From NCBI GenBank assembly GCA_030673895.1, contig JAUTCR010000058.1, forward strand, positions 1 through 64,000: a stretch of DNA of 64,000 nt. The letters are read 5' to 3'. Source of the stretch: Verrucomicrobiota bacterium JB023 (GTDB taxonomy: Bacteria > Verrucomicrobiota > Verrucomicrobiia > Verrucomicrobiales > Akkermansiaceae). This document shows, in pieces, positions 18,585-27,326 of this stretch; position 1 is the first letter of the stretch; each line of letters opens with the position of its first letter. The translations under genes were made by a program, and so were the position numbers. The notes under the pieces are model-generated. The model searched no databases. It saw nothing but the letters and a program-made list of their open reading frames with translations, and had not been told where the DNA came from.

Positions 18585-19748
18585 CTAGCCGGGCACTGGA
18601 GCATTCTGAGCAATCAGCTCTTTGGCCTTCAGCTCGGCCCAAAAGGCTTCGGGGATCTGGACTTTCATCGATTCAACATTCTCCTCGATTTGTTCCTTGG
18701 TCCGAGCCCCCGGGATGATCGCGGAAACAGTCGATGGCGCTTCGGCAAACTGAAGCGCCGCCGTCTTGATATCAATGCCATGCTTCTCCGCGATGCCGCT
18801 AATTTGGGAGAATTTGTCGCTCATGGGCTGGGGAATTTCCGGCGAGTAATTGAAGCGATTGCGGCCTGCGAGGAAGCCTCCATTCAATGGCGCCCCGACG
18901 ACGACCGAGATGTCCCGCTCATCCAGCGCCGGGAAGGTCCGCTCCAGCGCATCCTGATGATCGAGTAGGGAGTATTGCAGAGCCAGCAGGCAGATATCGA
19001 AGTCAGCAACATCCAGCGCCTTGTGTACGGCATGCGCCGTATTCACACCGAAGCCCCAGGCCTTGATGATGCCTTCCTCCCGCATCTTGGTCAGCTCGGG
19101 CATCGCTCCCTTAACGGCTTCATCATAGTATTTGGTCCAGTCCTTTCCCATATCACTGTTTTGCGGAGAAAGATCGTGAATGAAGACAATATCGAGAGAA
19201 GCCATCCCCATGCGGTGCAAACTATCTTCGATAGAACGACGGGTTCCTTCCGCCGTATAATCATAGTGATAGTGGAAAGGTGAATGATTCGCCCAATGCC
19301 ACTTCTTCGGAAGCGGCTCGGCGGATGGGGTGAGAAGACGCCCCACCTTTGTGGACAAGACATAGTCCTCTCGCTTCTTGTTCCGCAAGAGGTCACCGAA
19401 GCGGCGCTCGCTCAGGCTCAACCCATAGAAGGGCGAAGTATCGAAGTAGCGAACTCCCGATTCCCATGCCGCATCCAACATCCCAAGGATCGTCTCATCG
19501 GTCGAAATCGTATTGAAACCATTCCCCGCAGCCAAGCCTCCGAGCCCCATCCGATATTCGGGCCGGTAACGCTTCCCATCGGACATCTCGTTGGTAGGAA
19601 GCTCGGCATCCTCATCAAGAGGTCCCTTCGTTTCCATCACCTCGCCATTGGTCTTTCTGACCTTCAATTTGGAGGCCATTGCTGGCGTGCTCAGGGCTGC
19701 GCCAAACCCGAAAGCCGCACCCGTCTGGATCATCTGTCGTCTCGTCAT
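18585..19748 (-). CDS. Tat-exported aldo/keto reductase
   Basis: NAD(P)H-dependent oxidoreductase predicted to act on aldoses or related carbonyls. The N-terminus MTRRQMIQTGAAFGFGAAL is a twin-arginine signal, unusual but recurrent for exported oxidoreductases that bind their cofactor before export. The AKR catalytic tetrad is present: Asp and Tyr in RYFDTSPFYGLS, Lys in YVLSTKVGRLL, His in LDIVFIHDL. SAIIPGARTKEQIEENVESM is the cofactor-binding C-terminal signature. Overall it resembles the D-threo-aldose/L-fucose dehydrogenase branch. At 387 aa it exceeds a typical AKR (~320) because of the signal peptide and a 50-residue linker. It lies alone on the minus strand, 211 bp upstream of the GH30-like gene, so co-transcription is possible but not shown. 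Confidence 0.9.
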   Translation of the reverse strand: MTRRQMIQTGAAFGFGAALSTPAMASKLKVRKTNGEVMETKGPLDEDAELPTNEMSDGKRYRPEYRMGLGGLAAGNGFNTISTDETILGMLDAAWESGVRYFDTSPFYGLSLSERRFGDLLRNKKREDYVLSTKVGRLLTPSAEPLPKKWHWANHSPFHYHYDYTAEGTRRSIEDSLHRMGMASLDIVFIHDLSPQNSDMGKDWTKYYDEAVKGAMPELTKMREEGIIKAWGFGVNTAHAVHKALDVADFDICLLALQYSLLDHQDALERTFPALDERDISVVVGAPLNGGFLAGRNRFNYSPEIPQPMSDKFSQISGIAEKHGIDIKTAALQFAEAPSTVSAIIPGARTKEQIEENVESMKVQIPEAFWAELKAKELIAQNAPVPG

Positions 19749-20392
19749 GCAGGGTCAAGAAACCACCATTCGCACAAAATTCAAAAACGTTTTATCTATC
19801 TTATTATTGTCAATTCCGACTGTTTTCTTTCTATCACCAAACAACGAATTTTGCCGAACTCGAGGCTCCCAACCCGCTCTCAGCAAGACCTTTCTAACAG
19901 ACCGAAAAGGGGACGCGTCGTCCTTGCTCAATCCGTCGATCCTCCTGGCGACGATTTTTGCCAAAGGTCAGAGCGAAGCTCAAAAGTGGAGGGCTCCCAG
20001 ATTGCGCGAATAGCTGAATCGAACGACTGCTTTCGCCTCCCCTCATCCCTCTCCTGCTACTGGCCAATGCCTCCTCAAGCGAGCTCCGCAAGGCCGACCC
20101 AAACGCAGCGAGAAAAGTAAAAGCTCATAATTACCAGTCCCACCCCGCCCCAGCTTTCATCATTCATCAAGAAAATGGGAAAAACTGAGCCATTTAACCG
20201 CACCTTGCTCTGCTCAACTAGTTAACTAACGACCTATCATCAAAATACTCGACGTATCTCCTTCTTCACCCGTTGAATACCCTATTCTCTTCGAGGGTTT
20301 CGTTTTCGAACTGAGACCAGCAGAGAGAAAGCAACACCCACACCCATGCGGCACGATCACTAACCGGTCGATCAACCATCAAACCCAATCCC
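19749..20392. other. Divergent intergenic region, no gene seen
   Basis: This 644-bp stretch lies between the divergent reductase and the duplicated-domain protein. It is richer in A+T than its neighbours near 20110-20260. It holds a 10-bp palindrome TAGTTAACTA (20220-20229), a possible operator. The track ORFs here overlap each other in all frames and have no signature, so I see no gene. Confidence 0.55.
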
Positions 20393-22285
20393 ATGAAACG
20401 AGAATTCCGATCTGCATCAACGCAGCAAAAGATAGGACGAGCCGTCCGCTGGTCATTGCTCCTAGCCTCCTGGCTTCCCGCACTTGGCAAAGAAGTCACC
20501 CTCAAGCCAAACTGGACCCTCTACGATCCTGAGGGGAACTCCAGTCTGACCGAACAATCCAGCTCCGGCTTTCAAGCCACCATCTCGGGCGTTTCCGACG
20601 CGCTTGCCCAACCGGCAGTCGTTCAAGAATTCGAACCCGTCGATATGACTCAAGTGGGTGCCTCACTAAGGGCCCGCTTCGAGATCGATCTCTTAGAGGA
20701 TCAACTCAAGCAACTCGACTCCGGCTTTCGAATCATCTTCTACGACACGGATAGTAATTATGAATTTTTCTTGGGAATCGACATGGGAGCACCCAACGGC
20801 ACCGCCATGCGCATGCGCATCGATAATCGGATCAGCACGGAGGACGAGGAATCACCTCCCGGCTCCTTCATCACTGGAGACTATGCGCATCTTGGCAATG
20901 GAGGAGGTACCCTGAATCCCAGTGGAGGGAATCCCAACAACTTCGGTCTGCAGTATCCCGAGGATTTCAACACGATGGAACTGACCCTCACACGAGTTAG
21001 CTCGACGGTTCTGGAATTCAAGGCCACCTGGATATCCCACACGGTGGAAATATCGAGCACTCGCACGATCACGGATGCCATCATCGACGAGAGTTCAGCA
21101 GCAACAATCGAGGCCAATGACGTCCCTCCGGGCGGCAGCTTCACTCAAATGAACGGAATCGGCTTTAGAATTTTCAACAACGACCCCTTCGATGCTGATG
21201 ACGATCCCACAACTCTCGACAGTGGCTCCTACCGCATTGCCAATTTGTCCATCGACCACTCGATGATCCAGTCCTTCAGCGAGGATTGGTTCCTCTACGA
21301 TCCCTCTGGCAAATCGAGCCTTGCCGAGCTATCCGACACCGGCTTCACCGCAACCATTACCGACATCACTGAGGAAGAGTCTCGTCCAGCCGTGCTAAGG
21401 GAATTCCCTCCTCTCGCTCTGTCCCGCGTCGGCCAATCAGTTGAAGTGAACTTTGACGTTCAGCTTCTTGACATCGTCAATGCTGCCAACGACACCGACT
21501 TTCGGTTCTCCTTCTACGATACCTCCAGTAATTACGAGTTTGTGGTGGGCATGATCGACTTGGGCCCTCCGGGTGGAACGGGTATGCGAATGCGAATCGA
21601 CAACCGAATCAGCACTGAAGACGAGCTCGATCCTCCAGGGCCTTTCATTCCCGGCGATTACTCGTTTCTAACGAACGCAAGTGGAACGCTCGCCAATGCC
21701 GGTAGCCCGGCGGGCGACGGTCTGCAGTACGACACGGACCTCAGCCACTTTTCTGCCAAGATCACTCGTATCTCGGAGACCGAGCTACAGCTTGAAACCG
21801 CCTGGACTTATCTAGGCGCGATCTCTTCAGAGACCTCCTCCTTGAGCACCATCGTCGACGAATCCGATCCGACCCTCATCGCCAACAACGACGTTCCTCC
21901 GAGTGGGAGCTTTACTGAAATCAACGGATTCGGTTTCGTCCTCTTCGACAACGATCCTTTCGACACCGACGGCAATCCCCTGACCGAGGATGCCGGCAGT
22001 TACACGATCTCGAACTTCCAGTTTCGCTATTGTGAAGGAGAAGTCACTCCTGAGACCATCAAGGTCCTCAGCATTGTCAGAGACCCCGAAAGCGGAGATC
22101 TGACGATCACGTGGTCCAGCGAACCCGGCAAGACCTATCACCTTGTTGAGAGCGCGAACCTCGACAGCTTTTCCTCTGCTCCCGTGATGACTGTCACCGC
22201 CTCCGGAACAACCGCGAGCCACACCTTGCCAGCCGCGAACCTGCCGGCAGAGGGCAAGGGGTTCTATCGCCTCACCGCAGACTGA
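20393..22285 (+). CDS. Exported protein of two ~257-residue duplicated domains, function unknown
   Basis: I do not recognise the family. A signal peptide (about residues 17-32, ASWLPALG|KE) precedes two tandem copies of one domain, at about residues 40-295 and 297-555. Copy 1 opens NWTLYDPEGNSSL and copy 2 DWFLYDPSGKSSL. Both contain MRMRIDNRISTEDE and both end with DVPP[GS]GSFT and NDPFD. The composition (beta-prone, Asp-rich, no Cys) suggests a jelly-roll binding domain, possibly calcium-dependent. The last ~70 residues, from VLSIVRDPESGDLTITW to GKGFYRLTAD, match in layout the C-terminal modules of other exported proteins in this window. ATG 20393 gives the signal peptide directly. It appears monocistronic, with a long hairpin downstream. 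Confidence 0.85.
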   Translation: MKREFRSASTQQKIGRAVRWSLLLASWLPALGKEVTLKPNWTLYDPEGNSSLTEQSSSGFQATISGVSDALAQPAVVQEFEPVDMTQVGASLRARFEIDLLEDQLKQLDSGFRIIFYDTDSNYEFFLGIDMGAPNGTAMRMRIDNRISTEDEESPPGSFITGDYAHLGNGGGTLNPSGGNPNNFGLQYPEDFNTMELTLTRVSSTVLEFKATWISHTVEISSTRTITDAIIDESSAATIEANDVPPGGSFTQMNGIGFRIFNNDPFDADDDPTTLDSGSYRIANLSIDHSMIQSFSEDWFLYDPSGKSSLAELSDTGFTATITDITEEESRPAVLREFPPLALSRVGQSVEVNFDVQLLDIVNAANDTDFRFSFYDTSSNYEFVVGMIDLGPPGGTGMRMRIDNRISTEDELDPPGPFIPGDYSFLTNASGTLANAGSPAGDGLQYDTDLSHFSAKITRISETELQLETAWTYLGAISSETSSLSTIVDESDPTLIANNDVPPSGSFTEINGFGFVLFDNDPFDTDGNPLTEDAGSYTISNFQFRYCEGEVTPETIKVLSIVRDPESGDLTITWSSEPGKTYHLVESANLDSFSSAPVMTVTASGTTASHTLPAANLPAEGKGFYRLTAD

Positions 22286-22384
22286 CTTGATTCCCATTCG
22301 GTCATCCGTGTTTCGTAGAGGCAGAGCGCCCTGGGAGGGAGCGGGAGGATAACCCGCCCGAGGACAAGCTCACCTTCGTATCAG

Positions 22385-22417
22385 GCAAGACCCGCTCAGA
22401 TTTTGAGCGGGTCTTGC
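22385..22417. terminator. Perfect 14-bp hairpin between convergent genes
   Basis: GCAAGACCCGCTCA (22385-22398) pairs perfectly with TGAGCGGGTCTTGC (22404-22417) around a GATTT loop. It lies between the stops of the convergent genes ending at 22285 (+) and 22449 (-), where a shared terminator is expected. Neither strand has a T-tract after the stem, so it may slow polymerase or protect 3' ends rather than act as a canonical intrinsic terminator. Confidence 0.65.
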
Positions 22418-22448
22418 TGCGAAATCGACAGAGCTGATTGGTCTTTCT

Positions 22449-23453
22449 TCAATCTTCGAGCGCCTTGTCGAAGACCTCTTTGAAGGCCGCATAGTCCTCA
22501 TACTGAGGCATGTGCCCGAGCCCCTCCAATTCGAATAACTGGGAGCCCTCGATGAGCGACTGTGCCTGCTTGCCCAGCTGGGAATAGTCTCCCAGCTTTC
22601 TCGTCACTCCCTCCTTCTTCCAATCGCGGCCTGGACCGGTGGTATCGCGCGTGCCGATGATGAGATAAGTTGGGGTCTTGATGAGAGGAAACCTCTCGAC
22701 GACGCTTTCGGAAAAAATCGGACCATACGTGAGAGCGTTATTCCACGCGACAATCTCCCAATCATCCCCCGCCAGCTGACCTTTGAGCGGCTTGAGCAAT
22801 TCTTCGTAGGCATCCGACCAATTCCCGTCGTAGTAGTTTTTCTTTTGATAGTCCCGCGCCTTCTCCACGGTTTTGTTCAATTCGTTCTCATAGAAGAAAT
22901 TCGTATCCTTAAAGTCCACATACTTCGCATAGGACTCAAGTCCGATGGGATTGACGAGAATCAGCTTGTCTAACATCCCGGGAAAATCGGCGGCGAAGGT
23001 CGTTGCGATCATGCCCCCCATGGAGTGACCAACCAGGCAGGTTTTCTCTACATCAAGGCTCTCTAACAAGAGCTTGGTGTTCAGAGCCAACTGCCTGAAG
23101 CTGTATTGATAGGCTTCGGGCTTGGACGACTTTCCGAAGCCAATCTGGTCCGGGATAATCACCCGAAAACCTTGCTCTTGCAGGTCATTGGCAACCCTCT
23201 CCCAATAGTAGCCGGAGAAATTCTTCCCGTGTAAGAGAACGACAACCCGGTCCGACGATTCCTCGCCAATGTCCATGTAGCGCATTTCCAGCCGCTGCCT
23301 CTGTGACTCGAATTCGAAGGTCTCGACCTCGAAGGGATAGGCAAATTCGCTGAGCTCCTTATCATATGAGAGATTCGAGCTGCTCGGTTCAGCCGAGCAT
23401 AACGTCACGGTGGCCAGTGAGGCCGCGAAAACGAAGAGAGGAAGAGATTTCAT
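22449..23453 (-). CDS. Exported alpha/beta hydrolase
   Basis: Serine hydrolase of the alpha/beta fold, likely acting in the periplasm. The signal peptide (residues 1-21, SLATVTLCSA|EP) is followed by a ~45-residue lead, then VVVLLHGKNFSGYYWE with the oxyanion HG motif. The nucleophile elbow is CLVGHSMGGM (Ser about residue 145), FGKSSKP matches the usual dipeptide region, and the catalytic His is in LEGLGHMPQYEDY. The acid is probably in LIIGTRDTTGPG. Length (334 aa) is normal for proline-iminopeptidase-like or epoxide-hydrolase-like members with a cap domain. Substrate is not identifiable. It is convergent with the upstream gene and divergent from the next one, so it is transcribed alone. 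Confidence 0.9.
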   Translation of the reverse strand: MKSLPLFVFAASLATVTLCSAEPSSSNLSYDKELSEFAYPFEVETFEFESQRQRLEMRYMDIGEESSDRVVVLLHGKNFSGYYWERVANDLQEQGFRVIIPDQIGFGKSSKPEAYQYSFRQLALNTKLLLESLDVEKTCLVGHSMGGMIATTFAADFPGMLDKLILVNPIGLESYAKYVDFKDTNFFYENELNKTVEKARDYQKKNYYDGNWSDAYEELLKPLKGQLAGDDWEIVAWNNALTYGPIFSESVVERFPLIKTPTYLIIGTRDTTGPGRDWKKEGVTRKLGDYSQLGKQAQSLIEGSQLFELEGLGHMPQYEDYAAFKEVFDKALED

Positions 23454-23662
23454 AACGGTGATTGCGAGGAATCTAACGTCGCCTTTATTCCCGAAAAATC
23501 GAATGTTCTACCCTCTGTTTACGGACATGCCCCTCTAACCGTCACAGTCCGAGCGGCTTGTCATACTGTGGAAAGATCTGCGCCCTACTCTCTTTTGTTA
23601 GAACTTCGCCAATCGGGGCGGGCATCGAGTCCCGCGGGAGATAAAAAGCGTTTGGGGCATTG

Positions 23663-23676
23663 GATTGCTAGCAATC
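23663..23676. promoter_or_regulatory. 14-bp perfect palindrome upstream of the 23716 start
   Basis: GATTGCTAGCAATC is a perfect 14-bp palindrome 39 bp before the ATG of the TIM-barrel protein, within the divergent intergenic region 23454-23715. It could be an operator for a dimeric regulator; no regulator is encoded nearby. Confidence 0.35.
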
Positions 23677-23715
23677 TAGTGTAACCATCCCGCAACTTCG
23701 GTGTTTAGGGAATCA

Positions 23716-24966
23716 ATGAAACAACGCACCCACAACCTGATAAACTTCGCTCGGCACATCATTGTCGTCGCCAGCTTGGTTGCTCTAACTGATACCGACG
23801 CAGTCGAGAAACCAATCGGCGCATTTGCCAGTTCCGGAGCCAGTGGAACCGCCATTTATGCCAATCCCCATCTCAAAGGGGTCCTTGTGCGAGCGAGTTG
23901 GAGCGATATCGAGCCGACTCCGGGCGTCTTCGCTTTTGAGGCCATTGACCAACAGGTGGCCCGAGTCCACGAAGAAGGACAGAGCTGGTCTTTGGGCATC
24001 ATTGCCGGCGGTCTGGGAACACCTGATTGGGTGCTGGACGAGCTCCACGCTGGCTCTTTTCCCTATTCATTCCGCGGCGTCCCGGGCTATCGCCTCCCCC
24101 TGATCTGGGACTCCGTCGTTCAGACCCGATTACAGAGTTTGGCCATTTCCCTCGCTGCAAAATATGGCCAAGATCCGTCACTCAAGCTTGTCTATGTGCC
24201 CCAGATGACCAGTAACGGCATCGAAGGACACTTGCAGGGAGTGGATATGATCGGATTCACCCAAGCCGGCTACACCGACGAACAATGGGTTGCAGCCAGC
24301 ATCGCGAACGCCCGCAATTTCGCTCTCGCCTTCGAAAACAAGGCTCTCGCCTTCGAAGTCCACGATATCAATGGAGGAATTGACGTGCCGATGAGCATTG
24401 TGGACGCGCTCTGGAATGATGAGGAACTTGAAGAACGGGTCGGCGCGGCGGTGTGGTGGCTTTCGGGCAAGACGAGTTACCAACCCGAACTACTGGAGGC
24501 GCTGGCCGAATTCCCCGGCGATATCTACGGGCAATTCATTGCCAACTCGTCTCAAACGGGGCGCTTCGCCGACGACAAGATTGAAAATGCTTTCTCTCAG
24601 GCCAAGGCCCTGGGAATGCGCTATCTTGAAGCTTGGGAATACGATTTGAAATACGTGCCCCTCAGCGCTCAAGGCGCTTGGGATCATCTGTTTGCTGACT
24701 ACAATGCCTGGGCGGCGTCGACCTACGGCACGCCTTCGTTACCCCTACCCTTACAGATTGAAGTGGGCGAAACCCATTTGGCAATCAGCCACCCGGACCT
24801 GGATGAGAACGACCAGATTTGGCACTCCTTCGACCTGCGGCAATGGCAGCCCATTGACGACATCCAGTTCCAAGACTCACAGCCTCCCTCGTTTCTTATC
24901 GAGCGCGCCTCGAGCACGGACAGCGGCCCCCACTTCTTTCGTCTTGGGCCTGTCGAGTCGCAATGA
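23716..24966 (+). CDS. Exported TIM-barrel glycoside-hydrolase-like protein
   Basis: Probable extracytoplasmic carbohydrate-active protein, family not certain. I choose ATG 23716 (416 aa), giving the signal MKQRTHNLINFARHIIVVASLVAL; the track's GTG at 23701 only adds five residues. The early segment GVLVRASWSDIEPTPGVFAFEAIDQQV is the GH42/GH5-like entry into a TIM barrel (strand, W, then P-x-x-G-x-F/Y). Candidate acids occur in SNGIEGHLQGVD and RYLEAWEYD, but the canonical NEP motif is missing, so activity is uncertain. The last ~75 residues form a beta module with IWHSFDLRQWQPID and FFRLG, like the other exported proteins here. It could be a catalytically altered hydrolase that only binds glycan. 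Confidence 0.7.
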   Translation: MKQRTHNLINFARHIIVVASLVALTDTDAVEKPIGAFASSGASGTAIYANPHLKGVLVRASWSDIEPTPGVFAFEAIDQQVARVHEEGQSWSLGIIAGGLGTPDWVLDELHAGSFPYSFRGVPGYRLPLIWDSVVQTRLQSLAISLAAKYGQDPSLKLVYVPQMTSNGIEGHLQGVDMIGFTQAGYTDEQWVAASIANARNFALAFENKALAFEVHDINGGIDVPMSIVDALWNDEELEERVGAAVWWLSGKTSYQPELLEALAEFPGDIYGQFIANSSQTGRFADDKIENAFSQAKALGMRYLEAWEYDLKYVPLSAQGAWDHLFADYNAWAASTYGTPSLPLPLQIEVGETHLAISHPDLDENDQIWHSFDLRQWQPIDDIQFQDSQPPSFLIERASSTDSGPHFFRLGPVESQ

Positions 24967-25465
24967 AGCTCTGGGTCCTCTTCTTCCCCTAGTTTACGCA
25001 AGGAGTCTTTCGACACTCCTCATCATGCTGGACGACGCTGAAAAACACCCAACCTGCGGTGCTGCAAGACAGCAACTTTCCCAAGAATAGACAGCGTCTC
25101 AGATGGAAATATCTGCTTCAACTTAACACTCTCTTTACACAAGTAGGGAGCCTAACAAAACGGCTCCTTGCTTGAAGTCGGTGAGGCGAAGCCTGATTCT
25201 CCCAGGTTTCATAAGGTGTCTCTGCGGCGCTTACGGAGTTGGACCCACGTGAGGAGTATTCCTCATTCGTGATATTCGCATCTCTCGAAGCTTCCTCAAT
25301 TTTACACGAGCCTAACAGTATCGGGCCTGTATCGAAATCAGACCCTAACAAAGCCGTGGTCACACTGCGGCATCGTGGGAAATCCCCATGACGGGCCGAA
25401 CTAGAACCAACCTAAACCTCCCCACGACAGCATCTCGGCCAAAGCTGTCGTGGGAAACCAACCCA
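24967..25465. other. Intergenic region with CCTAACA motifs, no gene seen
   Basis: This 499-bp stretch has no convincing gene; the minus-strand ORF at 25118-25363 lacks any signature. Three CCTAACA motifs occur near 25151, 25310 and 25344; the first sits in a small hairpin, GGAGCC-TAACAAAAC-GGCTCC. The region ends in a strong hairpin just before the haloperoxidase start (listed separately). Confidence 0.5.
25422..25454 (+). promoter_or_regulatory. 11-bp hairpin in the leader of the haloperoxidase gene
   Basis: CCCACGACAGC (25422-25432) pairs perfectly with GCTGTCGTGGG (25444-25454), ending 11 nt before ATG 25466. It would occlude or position the translation start region. The upstream ATG 25388 in the same frame would make this coding, but the signal peptide argues for 25466. 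Confidence 0.5.
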
Positions 25466-27046
25466 ATGAAACTTAAACTCGCTCCCCTCCCCCTCCTCGC
25501 CTTGGCTGTCGCCGAACCCACTTGGGCTCAGCGTCCAGAGAGTCCACGCGATTATGTGGGCCCCAATGTGAGGCCTAACCCACGGGCCCCGAGGCTTGAT
25601 GAGGACCGCAACCGGCAGGAACGTGATCGTCCCGATGGAACGGAAGAATCCGATTTTGGAAGCTCACCTTCCATTCGGGAATGGAACACAATTGCGGTCG
25701 ATGCCAGCGGGCTCGACCACACCCCGGTCAACGACGGTGAAGATCGGGTCTATGGCGAACAGCTTGGACCCTGTCGGGCTAGTCGAGCCATGGCGATTGT
25801 CCACATCGCCATGTTCGAGGCTCATAATTCTGCAGTCGGCCAGCCTTACCTTTCCTATCTGCAGCTTGCCCCTGCAGAGGGAGAAGTCTCTGCCGATGCG
25901 GCGATAGCTCAAGCTGCGCATGATACACTGGCTTCGCTATTCCCCTCACAGGCTTCCGCATTCGGCGAGTCGCTGACCGCGACGCTGGATGGCATTCCTG
26001 ATGGACTAGCGGAGGATAATGGAATCGCTCTGGGTCGAGCAGCCGCGCAAGCGGTTCTCACCGTGCGGGCTGACGACCATTCAGACCACGAGGAGCCCAT
26101 TATCGGTATTGACTACTTTACTAGTAATGAGCCGGGTCGGTGGCGCCAGGCCCCCATCTCCGAAGGGCCCATCGCTCTCGGAGCCCTCTGGAGTACGGTG
26201 ACTCCCTTCACCCTTAAATCTGCGGAGCAGTTTCGCTCACCGGCGCCGCCGGAGCTGGACAGCCTCTCCCACACACTTGCCTATGTCGAAGCCAAGCGGC
26301 TGGGCGGTGATGGAGTCGTCACCCCGACCGAGCGCACTGAGGAAGAGGAATTCATCGGAGTCTATTGGGCCTACGACGGCACACCAAGCCTTTGCGCCCC
26401 GCCCAGACTCTACAATCAGTTGATCCTAACCGTTGCGGAAGAGATGGGAACGGAAGGGCTTGCGCTCAGTCGGCTTTTGGCCCTCGCGAATGTCGCAATG
26501 GCCGATACCGCCATCGCGACGTGGGATTCCAAATACTACCACGACCGGGGTCGGCCAATCACCCTCATTCGGGAAGCCGGGACCGGCATCTATGATGACG
26601 GGAACCCCGACACCGTTCAAGATGTCAGCTGGACTCCTCTCGGAGCCCCCGCATCCAACCTACTCGGCCCTAATTTCACGCCCCCATTCCCCTCCTATCC
26701 TTCGGGGCATGCGGCCTTCGGTGGAGCGGTCTTCGAGACCTTGAGAAACTACTATGGTCGTGATGACATTGCCTTCACCTTTGTCTCCGACGAATACAAT
26801 GGTGTCACTCTCGACAATACCGGTGAAGTGCGTGAGCTTAAACCGCGCAGCTTCGATAGCCTCTCCCAGGCGGAGATCGAGAATGGTGACAGCCGGATCT
26901 ACCTCGGCATCCATTGGAGCTACGACTCCTATGAAGGTATCGAGCTAGGCCGCAACGTTGCAAATCACGTCTTCACAACGGCCTACCAACCGGCCTCTGA
27001 TGAAGAAGGTGACGAAAACATCGACGGTGACCGCAGACGACGCTGA
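25466..27046 (+). CDS. Exported vanadium-dependent haloperoxidase, chloroperoxidase type
   Basis: Predicted to oxidise chloride or bromide with H2O2 using bound vanadate; member of the PAP2/vanadium haloperoxidase superfamily. ATG 25466 gives the signal peptide MKLKLAPLPLLALAVAEPTWA (526 aa). All vanadate-site residues of the Curvularia chloroperoxidase (K353, R360, S402, G403, H404, R490, H496) have counterparts with matching local spacing: K356 and R363 in SKYYHDRGRP, S413-G414-H415 in PPFPSYPSGHAAFGGAVF, R477 and H483 in SRIYLGIHW. The Phe seven residues before H415 matches F397, where bromoperoxidases carry His. An acid-phosphatase role is possible because the sites are shared. C-terminal tail DEEGDENIDGDRRRR is charged. 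Followed by a strong terminator, so monocistronic. Confidence 0.88.
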   Translation: MKLKLAPLPLLALAVAEPTWAQRPESPRDYVGPNVRPNPRAPRLDEDRNRQERDRPDGTEESDFGSSPSIREWNTIAVDASGLDHTPVNDGEDRVYGEQLGPCRASRAMAIVHIAMFEAHNSAVGQPYLSYLQLAPAEGEVSADAAIAQAAHDTLASLFPSQASAFGESLTATLDGIPDGLAEDNGIALGRAAAQAVLTVRADDHSDHEEPIIGIDYFTSNEPGRWRQAPISEGPIALGALWSTVTPFTLKSAEQFRSPAPPELDSLSHTLAYVEAKRLGGDGVVTPTERTEEEEFIGVYWAYDGTPSLCAPPRLYNQLILTVAEEMGTEGLALSRLLALANVAMADTAIATWDSKYYHDRGRPITLIREAGTGIYDDGNPDTVQDVSWTPLGAPASNLLGPNFTPPFPSYPSGHAAFGGAVFETLRNYYGRDDIAFTFVSDEYNGVTLDNTGEVRELKPRSFDSLSQAEIENGDSRIYLGIHWSYDSYEGIELGRNVANHVFTTAYQPASDEEGDENIDGDRRRR

Positions 27047-27071
27047 GTCCTGATTCATCCTAGACTACCGC

Positions 27072-27112
27072 ATCGGGGTACCTTCGGCAGCTGAAGGTGC
27101 CCCGATTTGTTT
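27072..27112 (+). terminator. Intrinsic terminator of the haloperoxidase gene
   Basis: ATCGGGGTACCTTC pairs with GAAGGTGCCCCGAT over 14 bp (one T-G pair), loop GGCAGCT, followed by TTGTTT. It lies 26 bp after the stop codon. Confidence 0.82.
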
Positions 27113-27326
27113 GGCATTGGCCATTGGCACGACCTCAGTTTGGGTGAAGCTGAATGTTGACGTCTCCATCGCAGACCCACGCCCCACCGTGGCAATGAGA
27201 GACAAACTCGTGGCTCCAGGCTCAGGCACGGTTTCCTGCCTGCTGGCTTTATCAATCGACAGATTTGATAATATAGGCCACTCATAGACTGTATCACCTC
27301 GTTTTCACCATCGCTTTTCTGTCCAA

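Noticed and set aside
25140-25360. Integron attC-like sites (CCTAACA motifs)
   Set aside because: Two copies match RYYYAAC, but no paired GTTRRRY site at the right distance and no integrase is seen.
25118-25363. Minus-strand ORF of 81 aa in the intergenic region
   Set aside because: No signature, no start context and no codon structure beyond background.
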